DNA of 35,897 nt from an uncultured Agrococcus sp. (GCF_945915485.1 NZ_CAMEFJ010000018.1:1-35897); one strand, 5' to 3'; counted from the stretch's first letter, positions 24,001 to 33,806 are shown. The notes: generated by a model from the letters alone, not told the origin. Program-made: numbers and translations.

Positions 24001-25350
24001 ATGGCATTCGACCTGCAGAAATGGCAGACAACTCTCGATGAGCACACGGCGAACGGCATGACACCGGGAGTTTCGCTGGCCGTGCTCGCTGACGGCGAAG
24101 TGCACACTGCCGCGTCAGGCGTGCTCAACATCGCAACGGGAGTGGAGGCCACCACGGATTCGGTCTTTCAAATTGGATCGGTGACGAAGCTCTACACATC
24201 GACGATCCTCCTTGCTCTCAGCGACGAGGGCCTCCTTGACGTAGACGAACCGATCGTCACGTATCTGCCCGAGCTCACATGGCCAGACCCCGATGCGCGT
24301 CGAAGTGTGACGACGCGCCACCTCTTGACGCACACGAGCGGCATCGACGGTGACCATTTCCTCGACCTCGGGCGAGGTGAAGACGTCTTGTCGCGCTACG
24401 TCGACACGCTTGGCGAGCTCACGCAGGTGTTACCCGTGGGAGCGGCGTGGTCGTATTGCAACACCGGCTTCGCCGTGGCCGGACGTCTCGTGGAGAAGCT
24501 CACCGGTCTGACGTTCGACGAAGCTGTCATGCAGCGACTCTTCGCACCACTCGGGCTCGACCATTCCTGCACGCTGCCCGAAGAGGCGCTGAAGTTCCGG
24601 GCGGCGTACGGTCATGTACCTTCGGCTGAAGGGCTCGAACTCGCCCCGACCGTCTCCACACCGCGCACTATGGGTTCAGCGGGCGGCATCATCTCCACGG
24701 CATACGATGTCATCGAGTTCGCGCGTCTCTATCTCAACGACGGAGTCTCTCGGTCGGGTGACAGGCTCCTCTCCGAAGACTCTGTCTTGGAAGCGCTGAC
24801 ACCGCAGGCCGTCGTGTGGGATCCTTCGATGGCGTCACACTGGGGTCTTGGCTGGATGCTCACCGAGTGGGGCGGGAAGCGCGTAGTGGGACACGACGGC
24901 GGCACCGTCGGCCAAGGAGCGTTCCTTCGCATGATTCCCGAGGACGGTATCGCGATCGCCCTGGTCGGAACCGGCCCCGGCATCGCCGGCCTCATGAAGC
25001 CTCTCTTCGACGGAATCGTGGGAGAACTGAGCGGCGTCCGTCCGCCTGAATCCGCGCGACCGTCCGATGACACCGTAACCGAGCAGCCATGGTTCGGTGT
25101 GTACGAGCGCAAAAACATGCGCATCGAGGTGGATCATTCCGCCGACGGACCGGCCGTGAGCATCGAAATCGCCGGCCTCGCCGCTGAGTCGCTCGGCACC
25201 GACAGCGTCACCGGTGAACTCGAGATCGCAGCTGACGGAACCTACCTGACCAACGCTTTTGGCGAGTGGATGCCGATCGTGCCGTTCACGATCGACGACG
25301 GCACCGATGGCCTCCACTTCGCCGGGCGAGCCCAACCCCGGGCGAACTAA
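24001..25350 (+). CDS. S12-type serine hydrolase, second paralogue
   Basis: 449 residues. S12 motifs are Ser60-Val-Thr-Lys63 (QIGSVTKLYTS), Tyr152-Cys-Asn154 (WSYCNTGFA) and His298-Asp-Gly300 (VGHDGGTVGQG). A C-terminal beta-rich domain begins near residue 350. Like its paralogue at 21849-23210 it has no signal peptide, so it should act in the cytoplasm. Both share RHLLTH and HSC/ESF-style segments but differ in the third motif (HDG versus HGG), suggesting different specificity. One base separates it from tetR and 55 bases from the transporter. A D-aminopeptidase or peptide amidase role is plausible from the operon, not proven by motif. Confidence 0.88.
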   Translation: MAFDLQKWQTTLDEHTANGMTPGVSLAVLADGEVHTAASGVLNIATGVEATTDSVFQIGSVTKLYTSTILLALSDEGLLDVDEPIVTYLPELTWPDPDARRSVTTRHLLTHTSGIDGDHFLDLGRGEDVLSRYVDTLGELTQVLPVGAAWSYCNTGFAVAGRLVEKLTGLTFDEAVMQRLFAPLGLDHSCTLPEEALKFRAAYGHVPSAEGLELAPTVSTPRTMGSAGGIISTAYDVIEFARLYLNDGVSRSGDRLLSEDSVLEALTPQAVVWDPSMASHWGLGWMLTEWGGKRVVGHDGGTVGQGAFLRMIPEDGIAIALVGTGPGIAGLMKPLFDGIVGELSGVRPPESARPSDDTVTEQPWFGVYERKNMRIEVDHSADGPAVSIEIAGLAAESLGTDSVTGELEIAADGTYLTNAFGEWMPIVPFTIDDGTDGLHFAGRAQPRAN

Positions 25351-25405
25351 CCCTGCCGACCGGCAACACAACAAACAGCAGTCAACGAAGACAGCGGAGG
25401 AAACC

Positions 25406-26980
25406 GTGAAGAAACCCATCAGGCTACTCGTCGCGAGCGCGATGACCATAGCCCTAACCTCCTGCGCAGCCGATGCTCCGGACACGGAACCCGTCGACGG
25501 CGGCACGTTCACGATGGCCATCGGCTCCGACCCCGGAGCGCTCGACCCCGCGTTCACGACCGCCGGTGTCACACACCAGGTGCAGCAGTTCGTCTACGAC
25601 TCGCTCCTCTATGTGGACGCCAACGGCGACCTCGTCGCGGGCCTCGCCGAAGACTGGGACGGGACGAACACGGAAGCGACCTTTACGCTGCGCGATGGCA
25701 TCACCTGCTCGGACGGCTCGCCACTCACGGCGAGCGATGTGGAGGCGAATATCAACTTCATCGCCGACCCTGACAACCAGTCCACGCGCACGGGCCTCTT
25801 CGTGCCGCCTCTCGCGACGGCGACGGCGGACGACGAGACACGGACTGTCACGGTCACCAGCGACACCCCTGATGCTTTCCTGGTTCAAAACATCGGCAGC
25901 GTACTTATCGTGTGCGGCGATGGCCTCGAGGATCGTTCCACCCTCGAGCAGGGAGCACTGGGAACGGGGCCGTTCGTGCTCGAAGAGTTCGTTGCGGAGG
26001 ATCACTATACATTCTCCCGCCGCGCCGACTACGCCTGGGGCCCGGGCGAATGGGATACGGACGTTGTCGGGCTACCCGATACGGTAATCCTGCGGATCGT
26101 TCCCAACGAGACAACGGCGGCTAACCTCCTCCTTGAAGGCAGCGTCAACGCCACAGCGATTAGCGGTGCGGACCAGCGCCGAATGAGCGATAACGAACTG
26201 TTCGAACGCGAACTCGTCAACCCGCTGGGATGGCTCTGGTTTAATCAAGCCGAGGGCCTGCCGGGCGAAAGCGAAGATGTCCGTCGAGCTCTCACACAGC
26301 TGGTAAACCTTGAGGAATTGGGGACTGCTCTCTCGGGTGACCTGGGCCGGCCCTCGGAGAGTCTCGTCGTGCCGGGGCTCGGGGTGTGCGAAGTGAACAC
26401 CATCGACGGTAATCTGCCCGGTCACGACCCTGAAGCCGGCATGGCAGGGCTCGCCGCGGCGGGTTGGGAGTCGACGGACTCGGGCCTGATGCGCGACGGA
26501 CAGCAGATGTCGATTTCGCTCCTGTACCCGACGAGCTACGGCTCCTCGATGGCCGCGGGAGTGGAACTCCTCGCTGCTGAGTGGCGCGAGATCGGTGTGG
26601 ATGTCACGGCCAGGGGCGTCACGGACGTCGAAAGCAGTCAGGTCATACTCGGTGGTGAAGGGTCGTGGGATGTCACGTTCATGCCCATCGGCATCACCCA
26701 GCCCGGTCAGATCGTTCCGTATCTCGACGGGCCGACACCTCCGGACGGCGTGAACTTCGCCGCCATCGACAACCCGGAGTATCTCGCCGCGGTGGGCGAG
26801 GCCTCGGGATTGCCAGGGGCCGAAGGATGCGACACCTGGGCGGAGGCCGAGAGCGCGCTCGTGAGTGCCGTGGACGTCGTCCCATTCGTCGATGCGGTCA
26901 CCGTTTTCTATGGATCAAGCGTGGAGTTCGAACTCTTCCAGGGCTCGGTCGCGCCCACGTCGATCCGGATGCTCGGCTAG
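25406..26980 (+). CDS. Oligopeptide ABC transporter substrate-binding lipoprotein
   Basis: About 524 residues from a GTG at 25406, with GGAGGA 4-5 bases upstream. The signal peptide VKKPIRLLVASAMTIALTSC ends in lipobox LTSC with Cys20. The mature protein matches family 5 solute-binding proteins (DppA/OppA): DGGTFTMAIGSDPGALDPAF, QFVYDSLLYVDANGDLVAGLAEDW, TFTLRDGITCSDGSPLTASDVEANINF. It binds peptides at the outer face of the membrane and hands them to the permease encoded next. It is the only exported protein of the operon apart from the permeases, which fixes the direction of the pathway as import. Confidence 0.94.
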   Translation: MKKPIRLLVASAMTIALTSCAADAPDTEPVDGGTFTMAIGSDPGALDPAFTTAGVTHQVQQFVYDSLLYVDANGDLVAGLAEDWDGTNTEATFTLRDGITCSDGSPLTASDVEANINFIADPDNQSTRTGLFVPPLATATADDETRTVTVTSDTPDAFLVQNIGSVLIVCGDGLEDRSTLEQGALGTGPFVLEEFVAEDHYTFSRRADYAWGPGEWDTDVVGLPDTVILRIVPNETTAANLLLEGSVNATAISGADQRRMSDNELFERELVNPLGWLWFNQAEGLPGESEDVRRALTQLVNLEELGTALSGDLGRPSESLVVPGLGVCEVNTIDGNLPGHDPEAGMAGLAAAGWESTDSGLMRDGQQMSISLLYPTSYGSSMAAGVELLAAEWREIGVDVTARGVTDVESSQVILGGEGSWDVTFMPIGITQPGQIVPYLDGPTPPDGVNFAAIDNPEYLAAVGEASGLPGAEGCDTWAEAESALVSAVDVVPFVDAVTVFYGSSVEFELFQGSVAPTSIRMLG

Positions 26981-26985
26981 CAGCC

Positions 26986-27999
26986 TTGATCACGCCGCAA
27001 GCCCAACGCGTCACCGGAAAGCGTCGTGCCGCCCGAGTGGCTCAGCTCGTCGATAACTCCTGGGTCGCGTTCGGGCTGCGGCGTACGGGGCGATTTCTCG
27101 CCTCGATCGTCGTCCTCATCACGGCGGCGTTCCTGCTGATTCATCTTGTGCCAGGTGATCCTGTTCGGGCCGCACTGGGCCCGAGCGCGCCTCTCGATCT
27201 TGTCGAGGCACGCCGCGAAGCGCTGGGGTTGAACAATCCGCTCCATATCCAGTTCTTCGAGTACGTCACGGGTCTCTTCCGGGGTGACCTTGGAACGTCT
27301 ATCACAAGCGGATTACCGGTCGCGGACGTCATCGCTGAGCGGCTGTCCGCTACCGCTGTCATCGCGGGTCTCGCCTTCGTGGTGGCTATTCTTATTGCGG
27401 CGCCCGTGGGTTTAGGCATCGCGATCCTCACGCGTGGGCAGCGCCGGGGCTCTCTCGATGCGGGTTTCACCTGGATGAGCGTCCTCGTTGGGGCGATCCC
27501 GGAATTCCTCGTCGGCATCGGGCTCGTCGCCGTGTTCGCCGTCACCCTCGGATGGTTTCCGGTGGCGGGGCGAAGCGGCCCGGAATCCTATATTCTGCCC
27601 GTCATCGCTCTCGCGATCGGCCCCGCCGCGATCATCGCCCGCATCCTCAGGGTGGAGGCCCTTGCCGTCATGAATGCGGACTTCGTGCGCACGACTCGTG
27701 CGAAGCGTCTGCGTCCCCGACTCATCCACTTGCGTCACGTCCTGCCCAACACCCTCACAGCGACACTCACGGTCGCGGGGCTCTTACTCGGTGGGATGGC
27801 GGTGGGCACGGTGCTCGTGGAGAGTATCTTCGCGTGGCCGGGTCTCGGCTCGCGCCTGGTCCAGTCGATCATCTCGATGGACTATCCGGTCGTACAAGCG
27901 CTCGTCCTCGTGTACGGCGCAGGCATTCTGCTCATCAATCTCGTCGTCGACGTCCTCTTGGCCTGGATGGACCCCAGATCCACGATGAAGGAGGTGTGA
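26986..27999 (+). CDS. Oligopeptide ABC transporter permease (DppB type)
   Basis: 337 residues if the TTG at 26986 is used, 320 if the GTG at 37 bases into the next line (27037) is used; neither has a clear ribosome site, so the start is uncertain. The core begins LRRTGRFLASIVVLITAAFLLIHLVPGDPV, the standard first helix of DppB permeases, and contains SVLVGAIPEFLVGIGLVAVF, FPVAGRSGPESYILPVIALAIG and the EAA-type loop RTTRAKRLRPRLIHLRHVLPNTL that contacts the ATPase. Six membrane helices are expected. The gene ends in TGATG shared with the next start. Confidence 0.9.
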   Translation: MITPQAQRVTGKRRAARVAQLVDNSWVAFGLRRTGRFLASIVVLITAAFLLIHLVPGDPVRAALGPSAPLDLVEARREALGLNNPLHIQFFEYVTGLFRGDLGTSITSGLPVADVIAERLSATAVIAGLAFVVAILIAAPVGLGIAILTRGQRRGSLDAGFTWMSVLVGAIPEFLVGIGLVAVFAVTLGWFPVAGRSGPESYILPVIALAIGPAAIIARILRVEALAVMNADFVRTTRAKRLRPRLIHLRHVLPNTLTATLTVAGLLLGGMAVGTVLVESIFAWPGLGSRLVQSIISMDYPVVQALVLVYGAGILLINLVVDVLLAWMDPRSTMKEV

Positions 28000-29897
28000 T
28001 GACATCACGATCGAAGCGACGGAATCCATTCCTCGCAGTTCTCACCACCCCATCGGGGATGGTCGCCTCGATGCTTCTCGGGCTGGTGCTCCTCACCGCT
28101 GTCATCGCACCGATGGCATTCACCGACCTGGCCAATGAGCGCAATGTCTCCAGCATCCTCCAGGGCCCCTCGGCCGAGCACTGGGCCGGAACTGACGCGC
28201 TGGGCCGCGACATCCTTCTCCGCGTGGCCGCGGCAACCGGATTCTCGGTGGGTCTAGCGCTGCTCGCGACTCTCATCGTTGTCGTGGGCGGTGTGATTCT
28301 CGGCACCCTGCCGTTACTCGTCAACCGTCGGGTTGGCCGAATGGTCACGAGCCTGATCAATATGGCGGTTGCGTTCCCAGGGCTGCTCCTCGCACTCTTC
28401 TTCGCTGTCATCTTCGGGGTCGGCACGCACGGCGCGGTACTCGCCATCGGTATCGCCGGCATCCCCGCGTTCGCGAGGCTGACCCAGAATCTTTCCGCGT
28501 CCATCGCAGGTCGTGATTTCGTCTCCGCAGCCCGGCTCGCCGGTGTGGGGCGGATCCGGCTCATCGTTCGTCACGTGCTGCCCAACATCGGCGAGCCGCT
28601 GATGGTCAACACTGCGATCGGCGCGGGTTCGAGCCTGCTCGCGTTCTCAGGGCTCTCATTCCTGGGGATAGGCGTACAGCAGCCCGACTACGACTGGGGT
28701 CGACTGCTCAACGAGGGCCTCGAGGGGATCTACGTCAACCCGATGTCGGCCATCGTTCCGGGTATCGCCATCGTTATTGCGGGCCTTGCGTTCAATCTGT
28801 TCGGCGAGGCTGCAGCCCGAGCGCTGGGTGTCACGGTGCCGTCGCGCTGGCACGGAAAAACGGTCAGAGCCTCCGAAGCCGAGGACGAGAGCGAAGCGAA
28901 TGAATCCGCGCTGCTCTCGGTGCGCGAACTTCGCGTCATATTCCCGGCAGAGAAGGAACCGGTGGAGGCGGTGCGAGGTGTGAGCTTCGACATCAAGCAC
29001 GGCGAGGCGGTCGGGATCGTCGGCGAGTCGGGTGCGGGCAAGAGCCTCACGGCGCTGGCGATCGCACAGCTCGTGGAACGTCCGGGTGTCGTGTCCGCAG
29101 CGCGCCTGCAGTTCGAGGGCAAGCCATTGAGGTCGCGAAAGGATGCACGCTGGCGCCGCTGGCTCGGCACTCAGCTCGCCGTGATCTTCCAGGATCCGAT
29201 GGCGTCGTTCACTCCGACGATGCGCATCGGTCGTCAACTCGCGGAGATCGGTGAGGAGCATCTGGGGCTGCGGCGTAGGGCGGCGCTGAAGCGTGCGGTG
29301 GACCGCTTGCGCGATGTTCGTCTCCGCGATCCCGAGCGCAGTGCGCACCAGTTCCCTCATGAGCTCTCCGGGGGAATGCGCCAGCGCGCCATGATCGGCA
29401 TGGGCCTGATGGGCTCACCATCGCTCATCGTCGCCGACGAGCCAACAACGGCACTGGATGCGACGGTGCAGAAGCAGGTGCTTGAACTTCTTGCGAGTAT
29501 CAGAGAGGCAGATGGAGTCGCGATGCTGCTCATCTCGCACGACATCACCGTCATCCGAAACGTGTGCGACAGGGTGCTCGTGATGTACGGCGGCGTGATC
29601 GTCGAGGATCTCCCGGCATCGGAGCTGCTCACCTCGGCGCGCCACCCGTATACGCGCGCGCTCGTCGAGGTCGTTCCGGACATGGAAACCGATCGCGAAC
29701 GTCCTCTTCCGGTGATCGACGGCCAAGCGGCGTCGGCCTCCGAGGTGGGCGTGGGCTGCGTGTTTGCGGCACGCTGTCCGCTCGCGGACGACCACTGCCG
29801 GCAGTCAGCGCCGCCGCTGCTCGACGATCAACAGGGCCGAAGAGTCGCATGCTGGAAAGTGGACACACCCGTCACGACCGCGGGTGCTGCCCCATGA
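27999..29897 (+). CDS. Fused oligopeptide ABC permease (DppC type) and ATPase (DppD type)
   Basis: 632 residues from the ATG at 27999, overlapping the previous stop by one base, with AAGGAGG just upstream. Residues 1 to about 280 form a DppC-type permease: an N-terminal helix, the conserved WAGTDALGRDILLRVAAATGFSVGLAL segment and loop SAARLAGVGRIRLIVRHVLPNI. From about 304 an ATPase follows: Walker A GESGAGKS (342-349), signature LSGGM (456-460), Walker B with Asp480-Glu481, and the C-terminal oligopeptide-type Cys-rich tail (GCVFAARCPLADDHC). The linker (about 280-304) is acidic. Such fusions are known in actinobacteria. With the DppF-type ATPase at 29894 it makes a complete importer. Confidence 0.93.
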   Translation: MTSRSKRRNPFLAVLTTPSGMVASMLLGLVLLTAVIAPMAFTDLANERNVSSILQGPSAEHWAGTDALGRDILLRVAAATGFSVGLALLATLIVVVGGVILGTLPLLVNRRVGRMVTSLINMAVAFPGLLLALFFAVIFGVGTHGAVLAIGIAGIPAFARLTQNLSASIAGRDFVSAARLAGVGRIRLIVRHVLPNIGEPLMVNTAIGAGSSLLAFSGLSFLGIGVQQPDYDWGRLLNEGLEGIYVNPMSAIVPGIAIVIAGLAFNLFGEAAARALGVTVPSRWHGKTVRASEAEDESEANESALLSVRELRVIFPAEKEPVEAVRGVSFDIKHGEAVGIVGESGAGKSLTALAIAQLVERPGVVSAARLQFEGKPLRSRKDARWRRWLGTQLAVIFQDPMASFTPTMRIGRQLAEIGEEHLGLRRRAALKRAVDRLRDVRLRDPERSAHQFPHELSGGMRQRAMIGMGLMGSPSLIVADEPTTALDATVQKQVLELLASIREADGVAMLLISHDITVIRNVCDRVLVMYGGVIVEDLPASELLTSARHPYTRALVEVVPDMETDRERPLPVIDGQAASASEVGVGCVFAARCPLADDHCRQSAPPLLDDQQGRRVACWKVDTPVTTAGAAP

Positions 29898-30715
29898 GCC
29901 AGTTGCAACTCGAGGACGTTCGCGTGACGTACGGTCGGGGTCGGTCTGCAGTGGAGGTCGTCCGTGGGGTGAGCCTTGCGGTCGATCCGGGCACCGTCCT
30001 CGGCCTCGTGGGCGAATCAGGATCGGGCAAGTCGACACTGGTGCGAGCCGCGGTCGGGCTCGTGCCGCTGTCGGGCGGAAGAATTCTGTTCGACGGGACG
30101 CCCCTGGACCTGCGAATGTCACGTGCCGCCACGCGACCGTTCTCCATGGTGTTCCAGGACCCCTACTCGTCATTGAACCCCCGCATGCGAATCGGCGAGA
30201 CCATTATCGAGACGCTCGCGCACGGTCGCGCATCGACGCGAGCGAGCCGCGAAGAGGAGGTGGCTCGTCTGCTGGATCTGGTGGGCCTCGAACACGTGGG
30301 CCCGAATGCCCTTCCCGCCGAACTCTCCGGTGGGCAGCGCCAGCGCGTCGCGCTCGCTCGGGCGCTCGCTGGCCGACCTAAAGTCCTCATCGCCGACGAA
30401 GTTACCTCTGCGCTGGATGTCTCGGTGCAGGGGAACGTGCTCAACCTCCTCCGCGAGTTGCAGGCGGAGCTGGGATTCAGTCTCGTCTTCATCTCGCACA
30501 ACCTCGCCGTGGTCCGCTATATGAGCGACACCATCGCTGTGATGAACAAGGGACGAATCGTGGAGGAAGGCCCGGCCCAAGCCATCATCGACAGTCCAGA
30601 GCACGTGTACACGGCGCAGCTCCTCGAAGCGGTTCCGCGGCGAATGGAGGGGCGTGTGCGCCCCGTGGGCTCCGCAGTGTCTCAACCCGATACAGAAGAG
30701 GAGGTCGACACATGA
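29894..30715 (+). CDS. Oligopeptide ABC transporter ATPase (DppF type)
   Basis: 273 residues, ATG overlapping the previous stop (ATGA). Walker A GESGSGKS (40-47), Q-loop FQDPYSSLNPRM (about 87-98), signature LSGGQ (144-148), Walker B with Asp168-Glu169 and the switch His in FISHNLAVVRYMSD. The DPYSSLNPRM motif is the mark of the DppF/OppF branch. It pairs with the ATPase half of the fusion protein to power uptake. The stop overlaps the start of the S9 peptidase gene, tying import to peptide cleavage in one transcript. Confidence 0.94.
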   Translation: MSQLQLEDVRVTYGRGRSAVEVVRGVSLAVDPGTVLGLVGESGSGKSTLVRAAVGLVPLSGGRILFDGTPLDLRMSRAATRPFSMVFQDPYSSLNPRMRIGETIIETLAHGRASTRASREEEVARLLDLVGLEHVGPNALPAELSGGQRQRVALARALAGRPKVLIADEVTSALDVSVQGNVLNLLRELQAELGFSLVFISHNLAVVRYMSDTIAVMNKGRIVEEGPAQAIIDSPEHVYTAQLLEAVPRRMEGRVRPVGSAVSQPDTEEEVDT

Positions 30716-32664
30716 GCCTTGAGACGATCCGCGCCGCAATTCGCGATGCGACAGCGCACGTGGCGATTCCCCAGCAAGTCGCAGTCACGCCGGATGCCAG
30801 CGTTGTCGTGTACACGCTGCGCGTCGACGACGAGGAGCACGACCGCTCGGTGCGTCAGTTGTGGGTGCTCGAACGCGACGTACCGCCCAGACGAGTCGTC
30901 GCCGACGGGGACTGCGCGTTCCCGACCATTTCACCGGACGGCGGGTGCGTTGCATTCCTCAAGTTCGTCGACGAGGAATCGCAACTGTGGGTATGCGGCA
31001 GCACGGGGAAAGACTCGCGTCACATCGCGACGGTGCCCTCTGGCGCCGCGCACCTCGCGTGGAGCCCGGACGGCACTCGCCTCGCGTTCACCGCCCTCGT
31101 CGCCGACTCCGTCGCGGGGGGATCGGGGGGAAAGAGCGCCCCCTTCGTCGTCGATCGTCTCGGGTACCGCGACCACGAGCGGACCGATCGCGCCCATCGA
31201 CACATCCATGTTCTCCTTCTGGCCGACGGAACCCTGACGAGGGTGACAGAGGGCGACCTGGATGCGGGCGAGCCTGCGTGGTCGCCCGACGGCGAGTCTC
31301 TTGCGTTCTCGGCGAGGGCGCAGCCCGACAGCGATGTGACGCTCCATTCCGCCGTGCACGTGATCAGCGCAGACGGCAGCACTGACCCTTCGCGTGTTGG
31401 CCCGAGAGACGGTCTCACGGGTCGAATCGCGTGGTACCCGGATGGGGAACGGCTTCTTGTCGTCGGCACGCGGGGCGCCCCTCACGGGCCGATGAGCCTC
31501 CACCGGATATCGGTCGCAGACGGGTCGACAGTGGACCTGATCGCCTCGCTCGAACGCAATGTCCTTCCCGGCGCTCCTGCGTATCCCGGGGCGTCCCCGC
31601 AGTTCACCCGTCGTGGAACAGTCGTGTTCTGCGCTCGGGATCGCGGCTACAGTGTGCTCTACGAGGTGGATGCCGATGGCGGCGTTCCGCGGCCGCTACC
31701 GGCGATCGCCGACAGCAATGTCCGTGGGGCCGCGGTCGCGACCGGCACCGACGAGGTCCTCATCATTGCTGACGCGCCGACGACATTCGCGGAGCTGCAC
31801 CGCGTCTCGTTCGCGAAACAGTCGGTCACGGGCCTGACTCGGCACAATCTCACCGCGCAGGAGCAAGGGCTCACGATCCGTGAGCCGCGCAGGTTCCGCA
31901 TCTCTGACGGGTGCATCGTGGATGCCTGGATCATGCGCGATCCAGCCGTGCAGGGCGCCGGGCCGCTCGTGGTCGATATCCACGGAGGACCTCACAATGC
32001 GTGGAATGGTGCTCTCGACGAGACGAGCTTCTATCACCACGAACTCGTTCGCCGGGGTTGGACCGTGCTTCTCGTGAACCCTCGCGGCAGCGACGGGTAC
32101 GGGCCCGAGTTCTTCAATGCCGTCGAAGGGGCGTGGGGTGTCGCGGACGCGATCGACATCCTCGAACCGATCGATGAGCTCATCGCGGAGGGGATCGCGG
32201 ATCCACGCCGCCTCGCTGTCGCTGGATACAGCTACGGCGGGTACCTAACGTGCTACCTCACATCTCGGGACGATCGTTTTGCCGCCGCCGTGGCGGGAGG
32301 AACCGTCGCTGACCTGACGAGCATGGTGGGTACTTCGATCGACGGCCGGCTGCTGGAGTTTGAGCTTGCGGCTGAGCCATGGTCCGATGGCGAACGATAT
32401 GCGAAATCGTCACCGTACACGCGCGTTGAAAGCGTCGACACACCGACGCTCCTGCTGCACGGCCAATGCGACAGGGTGTGTCCGCCGGGTCAGGCAGAAC
32501 AGTGGTTCCACGCGCTGCGCCTGCGCGACGTACCCACGAGCCTCGTCCTCTATCCGGGAGGAGACCACCTCTTCCCACTCGAGGGTCGGCCCTCGCACCG
32601 TATCGACTACGGTGCGCGGTTCGTAGAGTGGGTCGAGCGCTATACCCCAGCGGAGGAAGCATGA
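30712..32664 (+). CDS. S9-family serine peptidase (prolyl-oligopeptidase / acylaminoacyl-peptidase type)
   Basis: 650 residues, ATG overlapping the preceding stop, with GAGGAGG upstream. The N-terminal half is a beta-propeller of the TolB/DPP type with repeated AWSPDG-like motifs (near residues 115, 185 and 240). The C-terminal alpha/beta hydrolase has nucleophile Ser507 in GYSYGGY, Asp587 in HGQCDRVCPP and His619 in GGDHLFP, the full catalytic triad. No signal peptide. Enzymes of this type cleave short peptides that enter through the propeller. In this operon it is the best candidate for opening imported oligopeptides. Confidence 0.94.
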   Translation: MSLETIRAAIRDATAHVAIPQQVAVTPDASVVVYTLRVDDEEHDRSVRQLWVLERDVPPRRVVADGDCAFPTISPDGGCVAFLKFVDEESQLWVCGSTGKDSRHIATVPSGAAHLAWSPDGTRLAFTALVADSVAGGSGGKSAPFVVDRLGYRDHERTDRAHRHIHVLLLADGTLTRVTEGDLDAGEPAWSPDGESLAFSARAQPDSDVTLHSAVHVISADGSTDPSRVGPRDGLTGRIAWYPDGERLLVVGTRGAPHGPMSLHRISVADGSTVDLIASLERNVLPGAPAYPGASPQFTRRGTVVFCARDRGYSVLYEVDADGGVPRPLPAIADSNVRGAAVATGTDEVLIIADAPTTFAELHRVSFAKQSVTGLTRHNLTAQEQGLTIREPRRFRISDGCIVDAWIMRDPAVQGAGPLVVDIHGGPHNAWNGALDETSFYHHELVRRGWTVLLVNPRGSDGYGPEFFNAVEGAWGVADAIDILEPIDELIAEGIADPRRLAVAGYSYGGYLTCYLTSRDDRFAAAVAGGTVADLTSMVGTSIDGRLLEFELAAEPWSDGERYAKSSPYTRVESVDTPTLLLHGQCDRVCPPGQAEQWFHALRLRDVPTSLVLYPGGDHLFPLEGRPSHRIDYGARFVEWVERYTPAEEA

Positions 32665-33806
32665 CACCACGTGAAGGTACGTCACCGGCCCCCTCTCTCG
32701 GAGCTCTTCTGGCAACCATCGAGACGCTGGTAACGCACGAGTCTCCGTCGAGAGACACGGATGCGGTGCGCGAGAGCGCTGAACTCGTCGCACGTCTCGG
32801 TGAGCGCATGGTTGGTCTCCCCGGCGAAATTATCGCCACGGGTCCGAGCACGAACGTGCGATGGATATTGGGTGAGGGTCCGCGCAGGGTGCTGTTGCTC
32901 GGGCATCACGATACCGTTTGGCCGGTGGGATCGCTTGAACGCATCCCGTTCAGCGTGGTCGGCGACACCCTTCGAGGGCCGGGATGCTTCGACATGAAGG
33001 CGGGCATCGCGATGATGCTGCACGCGGTCGCGGCGCTCGATTCTGCCGACGGCGTTTCCATGCTCCTCACGGGCGATGAGGAGACCGGCTCCCATCAGTC
33101 GCGAGCGCTCATCGAGGCGGAGGCACGTCGTCACCACGCTGTCCTCGTGCTCGAGGCCGCCGCCGATGGTGGTGCGCTGAAATCGGCGCGCAAGGGCGTC
33201 TCGCAGTACTCCCTCATTGTGCACGGTCGTGCTTCGCATGCCGGGCTCGCCCCCGACGATGGCGTGAACGCGACCGTGGAGCTCGCCCATCAGGTGCTCG
33301 CGATCGCACAACTCTCGAATTCCGATCATGGGACCACGGTCACTCCCACGGTCATAGCCGGCGGCACAACAGGAAACACGGTTCCCGCGCTGGCACGCGT
33401 TCAGATCGATGTGCGCGCATGGGCCGCCCTGGAGCAGTGGCGCGTCGACACCGCACTCCGGTCGCAATCCGCGGTGCTGGAGGGAGCAGCTGTCAGTCTC
33501 GACGGTGGAGTCAATCGGTTGCCCATGGAGGCCTGCTCCTCAGAACAGCTGCTGGCAAGAGCTTCACGAGTAGCGCGACGGCTCTCGCTGCCTCCCGTGA
33601 AAGCCGTCGCTGTCGGTGGTGGCTCGGACGGGAACATCACGGCGTCGGCCGGGACAGCGACACTCGACGGTCTGGGTGCCGTGGGCGGTGGCGCGCACGC
33701 TGACGACGAGTACGTCGTCGTATCGGAGCTCGTGCCTCGCACGATGCTCCTATCGGCACTCATCGCCGACATACTCGATGCGGGCACCGGAGATGACGAT
33801 GACTGA
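32661..33806 (+). CDS. M20-family metallo-amidohydrolase (N-acyl-L-amino-acid hydrolase / carboxypeptidase G2-like)
   Basis: 381 residues, ATG overlapping the S9 stop with GGAGGAA upstream. The dizinc site of M20 enzymes is complete: His82 and Asp84 in GHHDTVWP, bridging Asp111 in GCFDMKAGIAMM, base Glu140 and ligand Glu141 in DEETGS, Glu165 in VLEAA and His346 in GGGAHADDE. His193 (ASHAG) is the inter-domain residue of the lid. The family removes N-acyl groups or cleaves C-terminal residues. Next to a GNAT and an NSAR it is most like the N-succinyl-L-amino acid desuccinylase of the Geobacillus D- to L-amino acid pathway. A dipeptidase activity is the main alternative. Confidence 0.92.
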   Translation: MTPREGTSPAPSLGALLATIETLVTHESPSRDTDAVRESAELVARLGERMVGLPGEIIATGPSTNVRWILGEGPRRVLLLGHHDTVWPVGSLERIPFSVVGDTLRGPGCFDMKAGIAMMLHAVAALDSADGVSMLLTGDEETGSHQSRALIEAEARRHHAVLVLEAAADGGALKSARKGVSQYSLIVHGRASHAGLAPDDGVNATVELAHQVLAIAQLSNSDHGTTVTPTVIAGGTTGNTVPALARVQIDVRAWAALEQWRVDTALRSQSAVLEGAAVSLDGGVNRLPMEACSSEQLLARASRVARRLSLPPVKAVAVGGGSDGNITASAGTATLDGLGAVGGGAHADDEYVVVSELVPRTMLLSALIADILDAGTGDDDD

